From positions 1 through 32,076 of the forward strand of contig PAAV01000027.1 of NCBI GenBank assembly GCA_002699485.1: DNA of 32,076 nucleotides, in the 5' to 3' direction. How positions within the stretch are numbered: the stretch's first letter is position 1; each line of letters opens with the position of its first letter. Under the pieces are notes generated by a model that was not told the origin of the DNA, did no database searches, and worked only from the letters and a program-made list of their open reading frames with translations. Source of the DNA: Chloroflexota bacterium. GTDB lineage: Bacteria; Chloroflexota; Dehalococcoidia; Lucifugimonadales; UBA2962. Shown here piece after piece: positions 23,485-31,325 of the stretch. The translations under genes were made by a program, and so were the position numbers.

Positions 23485-25800
23485 TCACGGTTCTATTATT
23501 TTGTGTAACTTGTTTATTGCTAAGTTTTTCATTATTTGAATTGTCCCATTCGGCCAGTATACAACGAGCTCGTTAACTAATTCAGCTTTACCAATTCCAA
23601 ACTCTAAATCTATGCTATCCATAGATATATAACTCGATCCCGCTCTAACTTCTTGGACTTGAATCAATTCTTCACCTTCTATTATCGTTCGGATATACAC
23701 CCTAGCTCCAATTCCATCGGCATTACTACCCGTACCATCGATGGCCATCCTCCCGCGTAATAATAGCTTTATCCAATTGTTATCGCCTCCTCCATTAAGC
23801 CAAACGAATACCGGACCAGGGCTCTCCATAATTGAACTTTCTGTGCCCTCCCAAATTGGGCCACTACTGTTGGTACCTATTAAATCAACATATCCATCGT
23901 TATTAATATCTCCATGAGCTAAGCCTTTACCGTTTTCATGAAACCTAGAAGATATTTTTCTGGCTTTCATTGAATATATTGAGTCCGGGTCATCTAGGTC
24001 TCTGTAATTCACTCCTATAATGTCCAAAACCTGAGCTCGAACCGTGACGTCCTCAAAATTACCAGCACCGTCACCCATTAAAAGCCTGCCTGCTCCTTGG
24101 AAAGCCTCTCCACCTGGCCCTTGCCCAGATGCTACAGTTGACCCGAGCCAATAGAGATCTTGGTCTCCGTCATTATCCATGTCAAAAAAAGTTGCTCCAA
24201 AACCAAAATCATAAGCTTGCAGACCAGTTGGTACTTTTTGTAATGAGTTAATTTTTCCAATCTCCAAAGAATCAGGTGGCATATAAGGACTTGGCGCAAT
24301 AACTGTAGATGCTGCAACATCTTTAAATAAACCTACAGTACCAACTCCTTCAATTTCCTTAGTACCATCATTTCTAAGTAAATAGTGAAGGCAGGTGCCC
24401 CAAATAAATCTCTGATGATATTCACACGAACCACTTGGGCCTCTCATTGGTGGGCGAGTGTTAGGGTGATATCCAATGTTAGTTACAAATATATCTAGGT
24501 CTGCATCTGAATCAATATCTCCTATCGCAAACCCCATCCATGCCCCAACCTTATCTAAACCTAAAGCTCTCGATACTTCTGTGAACTTAACTCCTGCCGC
24601 ATCTGTGTCATTACGGTATATTCGGAATATATCTCCATCGCTTGCAATAAACAAATCTGGGTCTGAATCATCATCATAATCGAAGAACATAGAACTATGT
24701 GTTTGATACGTTGGTTCCCCTATCTGATTGCCTTGTTCATCAGTCCATGTCGGATCCCACCCCTCATACCAAGTATTATCAGACGGATCTTCAAACAGAA
24801 TAGGCTTGCTATTAAAGTCTCGCATAACGATTTCAGAACCTCTAACTCCTGCCGAATCTGCAATGTCTGTGAAGGTTAAATCTTTATTATTTAAATACAG
24901 CACGTCATAATGGCCGGGGTGATTCGCCCCTGAAAACGTACGAAACTCTTGAGCCATTAAATTACCGACAAAGATGTCTAAATAACCATCTAAATTTACA
25001 TCGGCACATGAAATAGAAGTTGCCGATCTAATATTTATATAATCTCCAAAGGCTTGTTCAGTTATGTCTTTAAAAGTGCCATCCTTATTGTTTACAAACA
25101 ATGAATCCACACTTCCCTTGATACCCTTCTGCGACCGAAAATCCAGCTCATCCATAGGGTCTCCCCATGCACCGACATACAAATCTTGAAACCCATCATT
25201 GTTAATGTCACAGGCCAAGGCCCCAGTACTATGGCTATCGATCAAAGTCACGCCTGCGTTTTCAGTTACATCTGTAAAGTTATTGTTTCCATCATTTCTC
25301 AGCAGTATGTTAGGTTTTCGTGCTTGTGACGTGAAATAAAGGTCCTGATCATCATCACGATCAAAATCAAACACTACAACCCCAGGTCGATCGTTCCATA
25401 ATTTCCAATCAAAACCTAAAACCTGCTCCGCTATATTGACAAAGGGAACTATCGATTCTTCTTCATCGAAACTTGAATTTGATGGCGATTGTCTTGCAGC
25501 TTCTCCACGAACAACCACGCTTCTTATGGATTCTCCCCAGGATTTCACAAGTGTCGAATCAATACGATCACTCATCTCTCCTTCAATTGTCTCTCCCGTC
25601 ACACTATCGATGCAGACACCTTGTACGCAAACAATTTGTGGAGTAATACTTATCTCTACTTGAGAGTCTAAACGAGATTGGTCATCCGTAGTTAACCCCT
25701 GATCACAGGCATATCCGCTTATTAAGATAAGTACTATCAAAACAGCATCGAGAAGAGTCCTGTTTTTCAGATGCTTTATGTTTTTTAAAATACTAGTCAT
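23485..25800 (-). CDS. CRTAC1/ASPIC-UnbV family FG-GAP repeat lipoprotein
   Basis: The 771-residue exported protein has a hydrophobic N-terminus ending SGYAC, so Cys32 is a possible lipidation site. At least seven FG-GAP/VCBS-type repeats carry calcium-loop motifs such as DFDRDDDQDLYF, DINNDGFQDLYV, DVNLDGYLDIFV, DIDSDADLDIFV and DMDNDGDQDLYW. These predict a seven-bladed propeller on the cell surface. The C-terminal 100 residues, with NADGIGARVYI and VRAGSSYISMDS, are the ASPIC/UnbV domain. Relatives are surface or extracellular proteins of poorly known role. No Shine-Dalgarno is visible before the ATG at 25800. It begins the minus-strand operon just after the importer terminator. Confidence 0.92.
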   Translation of the reverse strand: MTSILKNIKHLKNRTLLDAVLIVLILISGYACDQGLTTDDQSRLDSQVEISITPQIVCVQGVCIDSVTGETIEGEMSDRIDSTLVKSWGESIRSVVVRGEAARQSPSNSSFDEEESIVPFVNIAEQVLGFDWKLWNDRPGVVVFDFDRDDDQDLYFTSQARKPNILLRNDGNNNFTDVTENAGVTLIDSHSTGALACDINNDGFQDLYVGAWGDPMDELDFRSQKGIKGSVDSLFVNNKDGTFKDITEQAFGDYINIRSATSISCADVNLDGYLDIFVGNLMAQEFRTFSGANHPGHYDVLYLNNKDLTFTDIADSAGVRGSEIVMRDFNSKPILFEDPSDNTWYEGWDPTWTDEQGNQIGEPTYQTHSSMFFDYDDDSDPDLFIASDGDIFRIYRNDTDAAGVKFTEVSRALGLDKVGAWMGFAIGDIDSDADLDIFVTNIGYHPNTRPPMRGPSGSCEYHQRFIWGTCLHYLLRNDGTKEIEGVGTVGLFKDVAASTVIAPSPYMPPDSLEIGKINSLQKVPTGLQAYDFGFGATFFDMDNDGDQDLYWLGSTVASGQGPGGEAFQGAGRLLMGDGAGNFEDVTVRAQVLDIIGVNYRDLDDPDSIYSMKARKISSRFHENGKGLAHGDINNDGYVDLIGTNSSGPIWEGTESSIMESPGPVFVWLNGGGDNNWIKLLLRGRMAIDGTGSNADGIGARVYIRTIIEGEELIQVQEVRAGSSYISMDSIDLEFGIGKAELVNELVVYWPNGTIQIMKNLAINKLHKIIEP

Positions 25801-25832
25801 TTAAAGGTTTACTGTTTTACTTAAATTGTTTA

Positions 25833-25870
25833 TAAAAAAAATAGGCCCGAGCACACTGCCCAGGCCTATT
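25833..25870 (-). terminator. Strong intrinsic terminator after the second permease pair
   Basis: Read on the minus strand, AATAGGCC (25870-25863) pairs with GGCCTATT (25847-25840). Inner pairs TGGGC/GCTCG extend the stem to about 13 bp around an AGTGT loop, followed by a run of T (25839-25833). It begins 20 bases after the permease stop and ends transcription before the CRTAC1 gene. Confidence 0.9.
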
Positions 25871-25890
25871 AATTTATCAGATTATATGCT

Positions 25891-26799
25891 CTAAGTTCCT
25901 GATCGAGACAATTTTGGATCTAGTATATCTCTTAGGTTATCTCCAATCATGTTAATTCCAAGAACCGTAAGAGTGAGGAATCCACCTGGTATACCTACCA
26001 CCCACATTGCCATTGAGATAGTTCTTCTACCATCAGCCATCATTGAGCCCCATGCTGGTGTTTCCGGATCGATTCCAGCTCCAAGGAAACTGAGTATAGC
26101 TTCAGTCAATATTGAACCAGCTATTATCAAGGTTCCTGTCACCATTAACGGCGCGATAGTGCCAGGCAAAACATGAAACCATAGAATTCTAGGGGTTTTA
26201 GCTCCAATTGCCCTAGCAGCTTCAACATAGACCTCTTCACGCAAACTTAAAACAGATGACCTCACAACCCTGACGGCCCTTGGGAACGTGACGAACCATA
26301 TCGCAAAAATCACTATAGGCACGCTACCTCCCACCATCGAAACCAAGGCAATCGCCAAAAGAATATGAGGGATGGACATAATTGCATCCATAATTCTCAT
26401 TATTATTAAATCGAAGGTATTAAAGTACCCTGCGAGTAGTCCAAAAAATGCTGCTGTTACAGCAGACAATGCGCCCACAGCAAATCCCACTGCCAATGAA
26501 ACTCTTGTTCCATATATAGTTCGTGAATATACGTCGCGACCTACAAAGTCAGTTCCAAACCAATATGCCGAGCCTGGCTCTTTGAGCCTGTTAGGAGGAT
26601 CAACAGCTGTTGGATCTACCGTCCATAGATATGGTGCAAATATTGCCAGAAGAGCCATGAAGATCAGAATAGCAATTCCGACTAATAACATAGGGTGTCT
26701 GCGCCATGTCCACTCTAGTTTTTCTACGAAAGGGCCCCATTGTTTCTTAGCTATATTAACTAAAGACCCAGCGTTTAAAGTTTTTATTTGTTCTTGCAT
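25891..26799 (-). CDS. ABC importer permease, DppC/OppC type (second system)
   Basis: The 302-residue permease has a cytoplasmic N-terminus, a first span near residues 38-56, AYWFGTDFVGRDVYSRTIYGT, the coupling loop around REEVYVEAARAIGAKTPRI, and the ending IGDNLRDILDPKLSR. It is the heterodimer partner of the upstream gene, with which it overlaps by one base (TAATG). It is followed by an intrinsic terminator. No ATPase or binding-protein gene adjoins this pair. Confidence 0.95.
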   Translation of the reverse strand: MQEQIKTLNAGSLVNIAKKQWGPFVEKLEWTWRRHPMLLVGIAILIFMALLAIFAPYLWTVDPTAVDPPNRLKEPGSAYWFGTDFVGRDVYSRTIYGTRVSLAVGFAVGALSAVTAAFFGLLAGYFNTFDLIIMRIMDAIMSIPHILLAIALVSMVGGSVPIVIFAIWFVTFPRAVRVVRSSVLSLREEVYVEAARAIGAKTPRILWFHVLPGTIAPLMVTGTLIIAGSILTEAILSFLGAGIDPETPAWGSMMADGRRTISMAMWVVGIPGGFLTLTVLGINMIGDNLRDILDPKLSRSGT

Positions 26800-27740
26800 T
26801 AGTATTTAATCCTTGGATCAAAGAGTGCATATGACATGTCAGTCAGCAGATTCACGATGACCTGTAGAACTGCAATAGTCAACATACAACCCTGAATTAC
26901 TGGGTAATCTCTACGAACAATCGAGTCAACGATTAATCTACCCATACCTGGAATCGCAAATACCTGTTCAGTAACAACAATTCCAGCAAACAACTCAGCT
27001 ATACCCCAACCTACGACAGTAGCGATTGGCAAGGCAGCATTTTTCAGAGCATGAGTGATTAGAACTCCGCCTTCAGCTAAACCTTTAGCCCGAGCTGTAC
27101 GAATATAATCCTCTCTCAAAACTTCAATCATTGTTGCTCTGGTCATTCGAACTAAAAACGCCCAGAATAGGATTGCTGTACACAAACTTGGCAGTATTAT
27201 TCGATGCAGGAAGTTGCCAAAATGTTCTCCCGGAGGCACGTAGCCTGCCGCTGGGAACCAAGGCAGCTCCAAAGCAAAAGCTTTTATCAAAAGGAATCCT
27301 AAGAAAAATATCGGAATAGAAAATCCTAATGTACTAAATATTAATATACCCCTATCAACCCATGTGTTTGCTTTCCACGCGGCCAAAACTCCCAAAGGAA
27401 TTGATATCGGTAGCGTCAATAACTCTGTCATAATTGCCAGTGATAACGTAGGAACAATTCGTTCCTTTATCAAAGTTATAACTGGTTTTTTGGAGTTAAT
27501 AGATTCTCCAAGATCACCTTGGAGAACATCTCCTAGGTAAACTCCTAACTGAAAATATACCGGTTTATTCAATCCTAAGTCATTACGAATAGCTTCAATC
27601 TGCCACTGCGGAGCATCCTTACCAGCTATTATTGCGGCAGGATCGCCTCCAGACACTCTCAAAACTGCAAAAACTATGACAGCTAAGATGAAGAGAACAG
27701 GTATAGAAGATAGAATGCGCTGTACTAGGTACCTCTGCAC
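26799..27740 (-). CDS. ABC importer permease, DppB/OppB type (second system)
   Basis: A 313-residue permease opening QRYLVQRILSSIPVLFIL, with RVSGGDPAAIIAG, LGLNKPVYFQLGVYLGD, the coupling loop around REDYIRTARAKGL, and the ending YALFDPRIKY. It shares long stretches with the 4338-5282 permease. The start is read as GTG at 27740: GGAGG (27746-27750) is 5 bases upstream, whereas an in-frame TTG at 27752 lies upstream of that site and would put it inside the coding sequence. It is the first gene of its unit, with a good promoter candidate about 80 bases upstream. Confidence 0.93.
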   Translation of the reverse strand: MQRYLVQRILSSIPVLFILAVIVFAVLRVSGGDPAAIIAGKDAPQWQIEAIRNDLGLNKPVYFQLGVYLGDVLQGDLGESINSKKPVITLIKERIVPTLSLAIMTELLTLPISIPLGVLAAWKANTWVDRGILIFSTLGFSIPIFFLGFLLIKAFALELPWFPAAGYVPPGEHFGNFLHRIILPSLCTAILFWAFLVRMTRATMIEVLREDYIRTARAKGLAEGGVLITHALKNAALPIATVVGWGIAELFAGIVVTEQVFAIPGMGRLIVDSIVRRDYPVIQGCMLTIAVLQVIVNLLTDMSYALFDPRIKY

Positions 27741-27822
27741 GTCAACCTCCAAAAATACATAAAACTACCAGATATACCGTTATAGTAATAAAGATCCTAA
27801 AAGGTATCACCGGCGTGCAGGT

Positions 27823-27851
27823 AATTTACATAGCCTTTGATTCAGTGTCAA
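27823..27851 (-). promoter_or_regulatory. Candidate sigma-70 promoter for the second permease pair
   Basis: On the minus strand a perfect TTGACA (27846-27851) and TAAATT (27823-27828) are 17 bases apart. The predicted transcript start is about 75 bases before the GTG of the DppB-like gene. The -35 box is perfect and the -10 box moderate. Confidence 0.5.
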
Positions 27852-27925
27852 CCCCCATGTATACCCATTTTAAGTTCAAAGTCATTTGATGAGTTATCTT
27901 GAGTAAAACCAAATATCCCAGTCTA

Positions 27926-27955
27926 TTGACAGTAATATCGAATTTACTTCATATT
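27926..27955 (+). promoter_or_regulatory. Candidate promoter for the amidase-GlnT-SoxDA operon
   Basis: A perfect TTGACA (27926-27931) is followed 18 bases later by CATATT (27950-27955), which matches 4 of 6 positions of the -10 consensus. It would give a leader of about 240 bases. The TTGACAGTA sequence also occurs upstream of the first importer at 2324-2332. Confidence 0.4.
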
Positions 27956-28204
27956 ATTTCGGCAACTTGTGATAACTAATAGAGATCACATGATAAGAGA
28001 AACTGGATACAAAAGGAGATATGTCTATCTGTAGCTCGAGAATCTTTGGTTAACTGTTTCCAATGAATTTATTATCCCTATATTTCTTTTATGAAATATT
28101 GCAGCACGGCATTCGTGGGTGTACTATAGCGCAAACCTGATTAAGTTCACCTTAAAACATACCCGCAAGAGCCAATTATAGTAATTCTTGGAGATATTAA
28201 ATAA

Positions 28205-29650
28205 ATGGAAAATTCATTAAATAATCTAGATGCAACTGAAATGGCTGTACGAGTTGCTAAAAAAGATATTTCTCCCGTTGAATTAATCCAATCTCACTTG
28301 GATCAAATTGATCAAGTAAACCCATCTCTGAACTCAATAGTTACGTTAGCAGAGGATGTGATGGATCAGGCTAAAGAAGCTGAAAAAGCTTTATACAAAA
28401 GTGAATCTAAAATCGGGCCCTTGCATGGAGTACCCTACACCATAAAAGATAGTATCGATGTGTCTGGCTACAGAACCTCAAGCGGATCCTTACTTACATC
28501 AAAATCACTAGCCAAAAAAAATGCTCCAGTTGCAGAACGGCTGAAAACCGCTGGCGGCATATTGCTCGGCAAAACAAATACTCCCGAATTCACCCTTTGG
28601 TGGGAAACTGATAATAGAGTATTCGGTAGAACTAACAACCCGTGGGATCTAACCCGCACGCCCGGAGGATCCAGTGGAGGTGAAGCCGCCGCAATTGCTG
28701 CATTACTTTCCCCAATAGGTATAGGAAGTGATTCAGGCGGTTCAATTAGGGTGCCTGCCTCATATTGTGGGATTTTTGGACTCAAGCCTACTCATGGGAG
28801 GGTTCCAATCACTGGGCATGTTCCATACACCCTTACTGAACACACACATATCGGACCAATGGCAAGATCCACTAAAGATATTGCCCTAGCATTAAATATT
28901 ATTGAAGGGCCTGATTATTCTGATCATTACGCAGTAAATATGCCATCAACAAACACCAAACATCTTGATCATTCAATAAGCTCCTTAAATGTAGCTTGGT
29001 ATACAGATGGGCCATTTCAACCAATATCTGAATCCGTAAAATCAGTTGTTGAAAATGCTATTAATATGTTTAAAGATATGAAGTGTAATGTTGAAGAGGC
29101 AAATCTTGATTTCTTATCTTCATTAGATTCCATGGGAACATCCGGAAAGATCGCTTCAGTTGAGGGCGGAAGAGATTTGGGACCATTATTTGTTGGTAAA
29201 GAAGACTTGCTGGGAGTTTCGATGCAAAGCAGATTATCACTCCCAAAGCCTTCTCATGAAGAGTATCTGCAAGCTCTTTTGAATCGACAAAAAATACGAC
29301 AGGGATTCATGGACTTCTTTAAGGATGTAGACATACTTATATGCCCCACATCACCTGTCTCCGCGCCAAAACACAACCAACTAAAAAAGGACCTACTACT
29401 AGATGTGGACGGAATATTGACTCCCGGCAGAACTGCACTAATGTCAACAATGGTTTACGATCTAACCGGATCACCAGCAATTTCAGTACCCTTTGGAATA
29501 GATAAAAATGGAATGCCAATTGGAGTACAAATAGTGGGTCGGCATTTCGAAGAGCAGACCGTGCTTAATGCTGCATATAAATTGGAACTGTTATCTGATC
29601 TACGCGAAAATGTGTACGGTGATCACAAACCAACACAAAAAAATAAATAG
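28205..29650 (+). CDS. Amidase signature family hydrolase
   Basis: The 481-residue amidase shows the Ser-cisSer-Lys triad. Lys81 is in [10 protein letters not shown], the cis-serine in [14 protein letters not shown] (156-157) and the nucleophile Ser180 in [16 protein letters not shown]. It hydrolyses an amide to a carboxylate and ammonia or amine in the cytoplasm. It resembles GatA, but no gatB or gatC is nearby and its neighbours are catabolic, so the tRNA role is unlikely. Start at 28205; GGAG lies about 12 bases upstream, a long spacing. It leads an operon with a glutamine-synthetase-like enzyme 31 bases downstream. Confidence 0.92.
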   Translation: MENSLNNLDATEMAVRVAKKDISPVELIQSHLDQIDQVNPSLNSIVTLAEDVMDQAKEAEKALYKSESKIGPLHGVPYTIKDSIDVSGYRTSSGSLLTSKSLAKKNAPVAERLKTAGGILLGKTNTPEFTLWWETDNRVFGRTNNPWDLTRTPGGSSGGEAAAIAALLSPIGIGSDSGGSIRVPASYCGIFGLKPTHGRVPITGHVPYTLTEHTHIGPMARSTKDIALALNIIEGPDYSDHYAVNMPSTNTKHLDHSISSLNVAWYTDGPFQPISESVKSVVENAINMFKDMKCNVEEANLDFLSSLDSMGTSGKIASVEGGRDLGPLFVGKEDLLGVSMQSRLSLPKPSHEEYLQALLNRQKIRQGFMDFFKDVDILICPTSPVSAPKHNQLKKDLLLDVDGILTPGRTALMSTMVYDLTGSPAISVPFGIDKNGMPIGVQIVGRHFEEQTVLNAAYKLELLSDLRENVYGDHKPTQKNK

Positions 29651-29681
29651 TAAAAATTACGTTTAAGTAAAAGAGGCTAAA

Positions 29682-31061
29682 ATGACCCCTTCAAAATCCG
29701 TTGAAAACAACAAGGAATCCCTGAAACAACAAATGCAAGAGGATGGAGTTGAACTAATATTGACTCAATTTGTTGATATACATGGAGCAGCAAAAGTAAA
29801 AATGGTGCCTGTTGAACACTTTGATGATGTTGCTGATGATGGAGCTGGTTTTGCAGGAGGCTCATTAGATGGAATGGGGCAAGGTCCAAACGCTCATGAC
29901 ATGGCTGCCAAGATTGATTTGGATACGTATACCCCTCTGCCCTGGAGAAGGTCCACTGCCAGGTTTGCAGCTGATTTATTTGTTGATGGAGAACCTCACC
30001 CTTATTGTCCACGACAAAATCTAAAACGAGTTCTTAAAAAGCTTAATAAGCAAGGTTATGTATTTAACGTTGGGATAGAGCCTGAGCACTTTCTAGTTAC
30101 AAAAGCAGCAGACGGAAAAATACAAGTATTCGATCCTAATTCAATAGATACTCTGGATAAACCTTGCTATGACTTTAAAGGTATAGCAAACGTCTTTGAC
30201 TACTTAAGCGACCTTATGGGAGCAGTAAGATCATTAGGCTGGGACGCGTACCAAGCAGATCATGAAGATGCAAATGGGCAATATGAACTCAACTTTCATT
30301 ATGACGATTGTTTGATTACCGCTGATAAATATACGTTTTTCAAAATGATGACTAGCCAGTATGCCCAAAAGTATGGAGCTATTGCCACTCATATGGCAAA
30401 GCCGTTCGGGGACAGAACGGGTAACGGAGGGCACATACATTTCCATCTCGCAGACGCAAAAACTGGAGCTAATGTTTTTGAGGGAAATGACGATTCTGCT
30501 GGTCTCGGACTATCGAAAACTGCTTTATATTTCATCGGTGGTGTTTTGGAACATGCTAAAGCTCTTTGCGCAGTTACTTCTCCTACAGTTAACTGCTACA
30601 AACGACTCCAAGCAGGCACAGCCGTATCTGGAACCCGTTCTGGGTTTACATGGACTCCTGCATTTATTAGTTATGGAGACAATAATCGAACGCAAATGAT
30701 ACGAACGGCAGGGCCTGGACACCTTGAAGACAGAACAGTTTCTTCAGGATGCAATCCATACCTTGCATTTGCTGCATACATAGCTGCAGGGATGGATGGA
30801 ATTAAAAGAAAAATTGACCCCGGGAAACCGAATTTGACAAACATGTATGAACTCACACCTGCGCAAACAAAGAAACTTGGAATTGAGATACTCCCTCAGT
30901 CGCTTTATGAGGCGCTAGATGAATTGGATGGCGACCAGGTAATCAAAGATAGTTTGGGACCAATTTATGACGAGTTTTATGACGTAAAAAAGAGGGAATG
31001 GAATGAATATCATTCACAAGTATCAGACTGGGAGTTGAATAGATACCTAACTTTGTTTTAA
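29682..31061 (+). CDS. Type III glutamine synthetase family, GlnT / gamma-glutamylmethylamide synthetase-like
   Basis: The 459-residue protein has glutamine synthetase catalytic motifs: GIEPEHF at 131-137, DHEDANGQYELN at 193-204, GNGGHIHFH at 247-255 and NNRTQMIR. Upstream DDGAGFAGG and TLDKPCYD match, from memory, the GlnT/GmaS branch that ligates ammonia or methylamine to glutamate with ATP, rather than housekeeping GlnA. The immediate SoxD and SoxA neighbours favour a methylamine substrate and the N-methylglutamate pathway, but that is context only. AGAGG lies 5 bases before the ATG. The SoxD-like ATG follows its stop directly. Confidence 0.9.
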   Translation: MTPSKSVENNKESLKQQMQEDGVELILTQFVDIHGAAKVKMVPVEHFDDVADDGAGFAGGSLDGMGQGPNAHDMAAKIDLDTYTPLPWRRSTARFAADLFVDGEPHPYCPRQNLKRVLKKLNKQGYVFNVGIEPEHFLVTKAADGKIQVFDPNSIDTLDKPCYDFKGIANVFDYLSDLMGAVRSLGWDAYQADHEDANGQYELNFHYDDCLITADKYTFFKMMTSQYAQKYGAIATHMAKPFGDRTGNGGHIHFHLADAKTGANVFEGNDDSAGLGLSKTALYFIGGVLEHAKALCAVTSPTVNCYKRLQAGTAVSGTRSGFTWTPAFISYGDNNRTQMIRTAGPGHLEDRTVSSGCNPYLAFAAYIAAGMDGIKRKIDPGKPNLTNMYELTPAQTKKLGIEILPQSLYEALDELDGDQVIKDSLGPIYDEFYDVKKREWNEYHSQVSDWELNRYLTLF

Positions 31062-31325
31062 ATGTCTTTTAATATTTCTTGCCCTACTTGTGGCGACAGA
31101 CAAGTTGAAGAATTCAATTACGGTTCTGAACAAGAACCTAGGCCCAGTCGTGAATCAAGCGATATCGAATGGAATATGTATTTATATGCCAAAAATAATG
31201 TATATGGGATAGGGTCAGAATGGTGGTACCATCAGTATGGATGTAAGCGCTGGATATTGTTGACTCGAGATACCACAACTAATGAAGTCAATTCTACTAT
31301 TGACCCTTACATGGAGATTGACTAA
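31062..31325 (+). CDS. Sarcosine oxidase delta subunit / N-methylglutamate dehydrogenase small subunit-like
   Basis: The 87-residue protein matches the SoxD family across its length. The zinc ligands are visible as C7 and C10 (CPTCG), H57 and C61 (WWYHQYGC), and the family block continues KRWILLTRDTTTNEV. In heterotetrameric sarcosine oxidase the delta chain is the small zinc-binding subunit. The N-methylglutamate dehydrogenase complex has a homologue (MgdB). It starts at the base after the glutamine synthetase-like stop, and the SoxA-like frame starts at the base after its own stop. A SoxB-like beta subunit is not upstream and must lie beyond the right edge or elsewhere. Confidence 0.93.
   Translation: MSFNISCPTCGDRQVEEFNYGSEQEPRPSRESSDIEWNMYLYAKNNVYGIGSEWWYHQYGCKRWILLTRDTTTNEVNSTIDPYMEID

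Larger units (their letters stand above)
27741..28204. other. Long divergent intergenic region with unusual leader upstream of amidase
   Basis: This is the longest gene-free stretch in the window, 464 bases. It holds divergent promoter candidates (27823-27851 minus, 27926-27955 plus), an inverted repeat TGTGAT/ATCACA (27968-27973 and 27985-27990), and an AT-rich 7-bp hairpin at 28080-28099. If transcription starts near 27963, the amidase leader would be about 240 bases. I do not recognise a known riboswitch, and no convincing protein gene is present. Confidence 0.55.

Noticed and set aside
28021-28053. Ten-codon leader peptide starting ATGTCTATCTG in the amidase leader
   Set aside because: GGAG is only 2 bases before the ATG, too close for good initiation, and the codons do not form a run that would suggest attenuation.
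28205-29650. GatA subunit of the tRNA amidotransferase
   Set aside because: No gatB or gatC nearby, and the gene is embedded in a catabolic operon; the amidase signature alone does not indicate GatA.
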